The notes under the pieces were generated by a model that saw only the letters and a list, made by a program, of their open reading frames with translations, did not search any database and was not told the DNA's origin. The position numbers were made by a program, and so were the translations under genes. Below, one piece after another: positions 60,301 to 64,000 of a stretch of DNA of 64,000 nt. The DNA is from Thunnus maccoyii (taxonomy: Eukaryota > Chordata > Actinopteri > Scombriformes > Scombridae), in NCBI RefSeq assembly GCF_910596095.1, contig NC_056551.1, positions 8,481,001-8,545,000 on the forward strand, in the 5' to 3' direction. Each line of letters opens with the position of its first letter. Position 1 is the first letter of the stretch.

Positions 60301-63300
60301 TCATTCATCACCCTTAAAAATATGTTTTGGCCCATTTGTGTATGATAAATGACCCTGCAGTTCCTGCAAATATCTTTTCCACCACTCATTTTCTTTCTTT
60401 TGTAATAGTGATACTGCATAGTTTTCTCCCAAATGCAACCAGTCCTGTGCCTCTAGTGTACGGCCACCACATCACTACATTTTAAAATATAATCTTTGTT
60501 CTTTTCCTTTGTTTCAGACAAGTTCAACACCTACGTGACGCTGAAGGTGCAGAATGTCAAAAGCACAACGATCACTGTGCGGGGGGACCAGCCTTGCTGG
60601 GAACAGGATTTCATGTTGTAAGTTATTAAACACAGACACACTGGGTTCATGTTTGAAGATTTATTGAACTAATTAAAATTTGATCACTTTAATCAGCGAC
60701 TATAATAAATGTAAAGTTTATGATAGACTGAGCAAGGGCCATAAGGACTTCACAGAATATATATATAACCAATATAAATGGAACACACCAATTCAAATTT
60801 TATACTAGGGTGTAACCAAAAACAATCAGTATGTTCAACTTGGTATCTTAATGCTCTGTATCCTGCATTGCAACAAAAATCATTCCCAAGGGGCTTCTTT
60901 CTGCTCACACATTTTAGGATTTAGTGAATTTACACCTCCTGATATACTGCCTTTCATGAGACCTTCTTGGCTGTTTATCCTAAAGAATATATAGAAACCA
61001 TGTGTGCTGCATCCCTCTGGGTCAGACACATGTGGTACAGTGTATTCACACTGCCCTGGAGTCACATTTATTGTCACTCTGTGCTGTCAAAACGGTTCAA
61101 TAAAGGCAAATTGCCCAACAAATCTAAAAATGAAATGGTGCAGGAGCTCTGAACGCTATAAGAGTTCTTCTTTTTGTTCTTTATCGTTAGTTTTATTTCT
61201 TTTTCAAGTTGCCTCACTGTAATACCTTAGAGCTTAGAGCTACAGGAAATGTTTTCAACTTCTGTAACTCTTTCTAGGAAACATACTTGTTAAGCAGCTG
61301 CTGTTCATTTCCTCCTTGTAATTCATTGGTTTAATTTCCTCATTTTACTTTCCCTGTGAAAGGTATCCATGGTGATGAAAGAGCCAGCACGTTGTTGCAT
61401 GTGTGTCATTGTTTGTCTTTTGTGAACTCCCCCATTGCAACAGTGTTTGTTTTTCCAGACCTTCATCCTTCTACTGTCCATTAATGATGTGTCAGCTAGG
61501 TGTAATTCATAATCATTCATCAGTGTTTCCAGCAAATGCCCAGCACCACCTGTTGCAACAAAATACGTTCACTAAATGCTAAGAGATGATGACTCGGCTC
61601 AACTGAAATCTAATAAAGGAAATTCCAAACTTCCAAATTGCGAACCCCAGCTGCTAACCAGTAGTTAACTCTGCAGGCTGTTTAGATATGCAAGATAGAT
61701 GAGAAGATTGGTAACATTGTAAAGTGTCTACAGTTAATATAAAGCTACTGCCAGCAGCCATTTAACTTAGCATAGCGCAAAGTCTGGAATCAGGTAGCCT
61801 GACTGTGTCAAAAGTTCATGTTATTTAAAATATATATATATTATATATACTATACATTGTCAAATACATAACAAAAAAGTGTAAAAACGACAAGTTGTGA
61901 TTTTTTGGGGTGTTATGTGCCAGACTATTTCTTGGTGGAGAGCAGTTACTTCCTGCAGCTATAGTGATAGGGAACTAGCAGAGACTCCGGAGGCCTGTAC
62001 TACAAAGCAGGATTTAGGGTTAGTGAGGTAACTTCAGGTTTAACCCTGTTCACTTCTTACCGGGGTACGTCGCCATGGTAACTTATGCTGAACAGTTAAC
62101 CTGCTCCAGAGCAGGTTAACTTCAGGGGATCGGATCACAACCTATCAACACTCAGATCACTGACCAATCAGATCACTGCAAAAAAGAGTCATCATTCCTA
62201 CAGGATCCTGACATGGACAAAAGTCCTGAGTTTACAATGAAGTGACGGAAAAAAACCAAGATATACAATATTTGTTAGTGAGCTTTAGGGGTGCTGATTT
62301 CGTTACCTCTGGACAGAGCTAGGCTCGCTGTTGTGCTAACTTAAGCTAACTGGCTGCTGGCTACAATTCCATATTTAAAGTACAGACATGAGAACAAAAA
62401 TAAATACATTTTATAAAACAGTACTGTATTGCTTTGATTTGAACCCAGTGTTGTACTAGAAGGTAGGAAATCAACCTGTATGCTTTTGGTATGCTAGGCA
62501 AAATGGTCATCGATAACAAAAAATAAAAGACAAAACCGCCACTAGGATCCTTAAGTGCATGGATGATACACATTGATAAAAATAAAAAAAAATTGCAATA
62601 TTGGTTAATAGTATCTAAATGACAATCTAAACAACCAAAGTTAAAATTAGCAACAGTTTTATTTTAATACCTCTCTAGACTTGTTTATTCTGTGCCATTC
62701 TGTCTGAGCACATAATTCAGAAAGCCTTTATCTCTGCACCTGGACACCATGGATACTCAGCGCCCTCCCCTGCACTTCTCTCAATTAGCTGTTCTCTTTG
62801 ATTATCTTTTCTCTCATCTTCCTTTTGTTTAGCCTGTTGATAGTTGTAAACTGCCACAGATGAGAATATGCAAATGCCCCTGTCACACGGCTCCTTTCAA
62901 AATTGATATGCCATTTTATTGCTGTCATCAAGCTGTTTTTGTGCCCTTTGAATAGCATGTTGAATAACAAAACAAAGCTGGAATGGATTATGACGGCTAA
63001 TACACAACAAAAAGAGGAAGTAGCTTTTGTTATCCGACAGTGGTTGAGCCTGGCTGTAATTATGTAGAAATTTCTGGTTCATTGAATGTGAATTGAATGA
63101 CATATCGGAAAGTTCTCTGGTATCGTTGTTCTAATAACAAAGCCTCAGACTACACAGTTAATTGTTACACTCTTTTCATCGGATGACATTTACCACGCTG
63201 TTTATCAGGAAGGTTTTTTGTCGTAACTTGACATTGGTTGATACATGAAAATTTTTTTGTTTCCTCTAGTGAGATCAACCGGCTGGACCTTGGTCTCATT

Positions 63301-63989
63301 GTTGAGGTGTGGAACAAAGGCCTCATCTGGGACACCATGGTGGGGACGTCCTTGATTCCTCTAAAGAGTATCCGACAATCAGAGGAGGTTAGAATGCAAC
63401 CACACATCACATAATCCACACAAAAATAGGAAAGATTTCATTCTAAAACACTATGATTGTAAAAGATAAAAGCCACCGGAAATCCATCAGTTTTTCTCAT
63501 TTGTAACAAGATACATTATTTAACTTTTGAATTTTCTTCTTGCTCCATAGACATTCAGATTTATCTTAGAAAAAGTACAAATACACATCTGGTAGCGGAG
63601 TGGTTAAGATGCTTACTGTGTAGCCATAGCACCCTCGGTTTGATTCCGGCCATGGACCTAATAAAGTAAATAAAAAAACAGGCCAAAGTCAAAATAAAAA
63701 TAAAAAAAATCCCACCCCAAAAGCTTTGTTGTTACACTGATAAGACTATCTGAAATGCATTAACTTTTATAATAACAATAATGGCATAAGGGTGGTAGAA
63801 GAATAGACACAAAGAAGGTCCAAATGTCTTCCTACTGTTAAGTAAATGTCAATATCAAATTGCAGGAGGGCTCAGGTGAATGGATTTTCATGGATGCAGA
63901 GGTCCTGATGAAAGCAGATGAGATATATGGCACCAAGAACCCAACACCTCATCGAGTCTTGCTGGATACTCGTTTCGAGCTGCCTTTTG
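45200..63989 (+). CDS. UNC13B: UNC13B (Munc13-2), N-terminal part
   Basis: Five exons join in phase: 45200-45221, 54850-54879, 60518-60617, 63270-63387 and 63866-63989, giving 131 codons plus one base; the gene runs off the right edge. Munc13 proteins prime synaptic vesicles by opening syntaxin and assembling SNARE complexes at the presynaptic membrane. The visible part is the N-terminal C2A domain (about residues 1-97), with [47 protein letters not shown] and [15 protein letters not shown]. This domain does not bind calcium; it homodimerises or binds RIM. It is followed by [16 protein letters not shown]. The start is the UNC13A/UNC13B-conserved MSLLCV. This marks the ubiquitous long isoform start. 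UNC13A is nearly as similar; B is chosen mainly from synteny with STOML2 and PIGO. Confidence 0.92.
49884..50876. mobile_element. MITE nested in an older repeat
   Basis: A 993-bp element with imperfect inverted ends. Left AAAGGTTTAATGTGTAGAAT TGGCC mirrors right GGCCAGTTCTCACACATTAT ACC. TTAA occurs at both outer edges, so a TTAA or shorter target duplication is possible. It interrupts the surrounding repeat. It contains a (CA)n run but no transposase frame. Superfamily not settled. Confidence 0.6.
49956..49983. repeat. (CA)n microsatellite
   Basis: A 28-bp CA run within the nested MITE, preceded by a C7 stretch. Confidence 0.9.
54880..60517 (+). other. UNC13B: UNC13B intron 2 (5.6 kb)
   Basis: It begins GTGAGT and ends TTTCAG. 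It holds the (TG)n array at 57,294 and a C-rich, CpG-containing pocket at about 59,540-59,700, about 0.9 kb before exon 3. No gene is recognised. Confidence 0.85.
57294..57344. repeat. (TG)n microsatellite
   Basis: A pure 51-bp TG run in UNC13B intron 2. The 'HTHTHT' and 'VCVCVC' frames around it are artefacts. Confidence 0.95.
60618..63269 (+). other. UNC13B: UNC13B intron 3
   Basis: 2.65 kb with GTAAGT and CTCTAG ends. Mostly AT-rich; it contains the composite repeat at 61,735-62,395. No gene recognised. Confidence 0.85.
61735..62395. repeat. Composite inverted-repeat element
   Basis: The outer parts are mirror images. AAAGCTACTGCCAGCAGCCA (about 61,741) is nearly the reverse complement of the TAAGCTAACTGGCTGCTGGC block at about 62,343. 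Between them lies the joined copy of the repeat seen at 49,820-51,096, and inside that a segment (GTACTACAAAGCAGGATTTA onward, about 61,995-62,150) of another fish repeat type. Borders are approximate. Confidence 0.5.
63588..63655 (+). mobile_element. tRNA-derived SINE head
   Basis: GGTAGCGGAGTGGTTAAGAT carries a tRNA-type A-box and CGGTTTGATTCCGGCC a B-box, about 50 bp apart as in a tRNA. There is no matching acceptor stem and a short A-rich tail follows, so it is a SINE fragment rather than a working tRNA gene. It lies in UNC13B intron 4. Confidence 0.6.
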
Positions 63990-64000
63990 GTGAGTGAATA

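Noticed and set aside
63588..63655. A functional tRNA gene
   Set aside because: A- and B-boxes are present but there is no paired acceptor stem or clear cloverleaf, and an A-rich tail follows, so it is a SINE head.

Overview
The window is teleost-type nuclear DNA, most likely from a spiny-rayed (percomorph) fish. This rests on compact vertebrate genes with GT-AG introns, fish-type interspersed repeats (hAT and Tc1-like miniature elements, tRNA-derived SINEs, LINE 3' tails), abundant (TG)n tracts and a fish-type gammaretrovirus-like provirus. No species can be named from sequence alone.

Layout: (1) 1-14,960 holds no gene I can support, only repeats, including a non-autonomous hAT element with a perfect 8-bp target duplication at 12,000-12,881. 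(2) 14,965-25,850 is a complete endogenous retrovirus on the minus strand. It has two 663-bp LTRs that look identical, a 4-bp target duplication (ACAT), a proline-tRNA primer-binding site, a polypurine tract, and open gag, pol and env. Gag and pol share one frame separated by a single UGA. The 1.4-kb leader carries 43-bp repeats, each with a splice-donor-like core, and five stem-loops with a shared 7-nt loop and covarying stems. (3) 26,790-37,480 is PIGO (minus strand), the ethanolamine-phosphate transferase of GPI-anchor synthesis, assembled here as 11 exons of which 10 are coding (1,091 residues). (4) 39,904-43,198 is STOML2 (minus strand), a mitochondrial inner-membrane SPFH scaffold protein in 10 exons (349 residues). 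(5) 45,200 to the right edge is the 5' part of UNC13B (plus strand), a synaptic vesicle priming factor. Five exons are visible, encoding the N-terminal C2A domain, separated by introns of up to 9.6 kb.

The order and orientation PIGO(-), STOML2(-), UNC13B(+) match, from memory, the human 9p13.3 block. FAM214B/ATOSB, which lies between STOML2 and UNC13B in human, is not visible here. STOML2 and UNC13B are divergent, with about 2 kb between start codons.

The three host genes act in unrelated pathways. The most unusual object is the provirus: it looks very recently inserted, has intact reading frames, and has a leader RNA architecture I do not recognise from a named retrovirus. All exon boundaries were derived by hand from splice signals, phase and protein similarity recalled from memory; no alignment was run.
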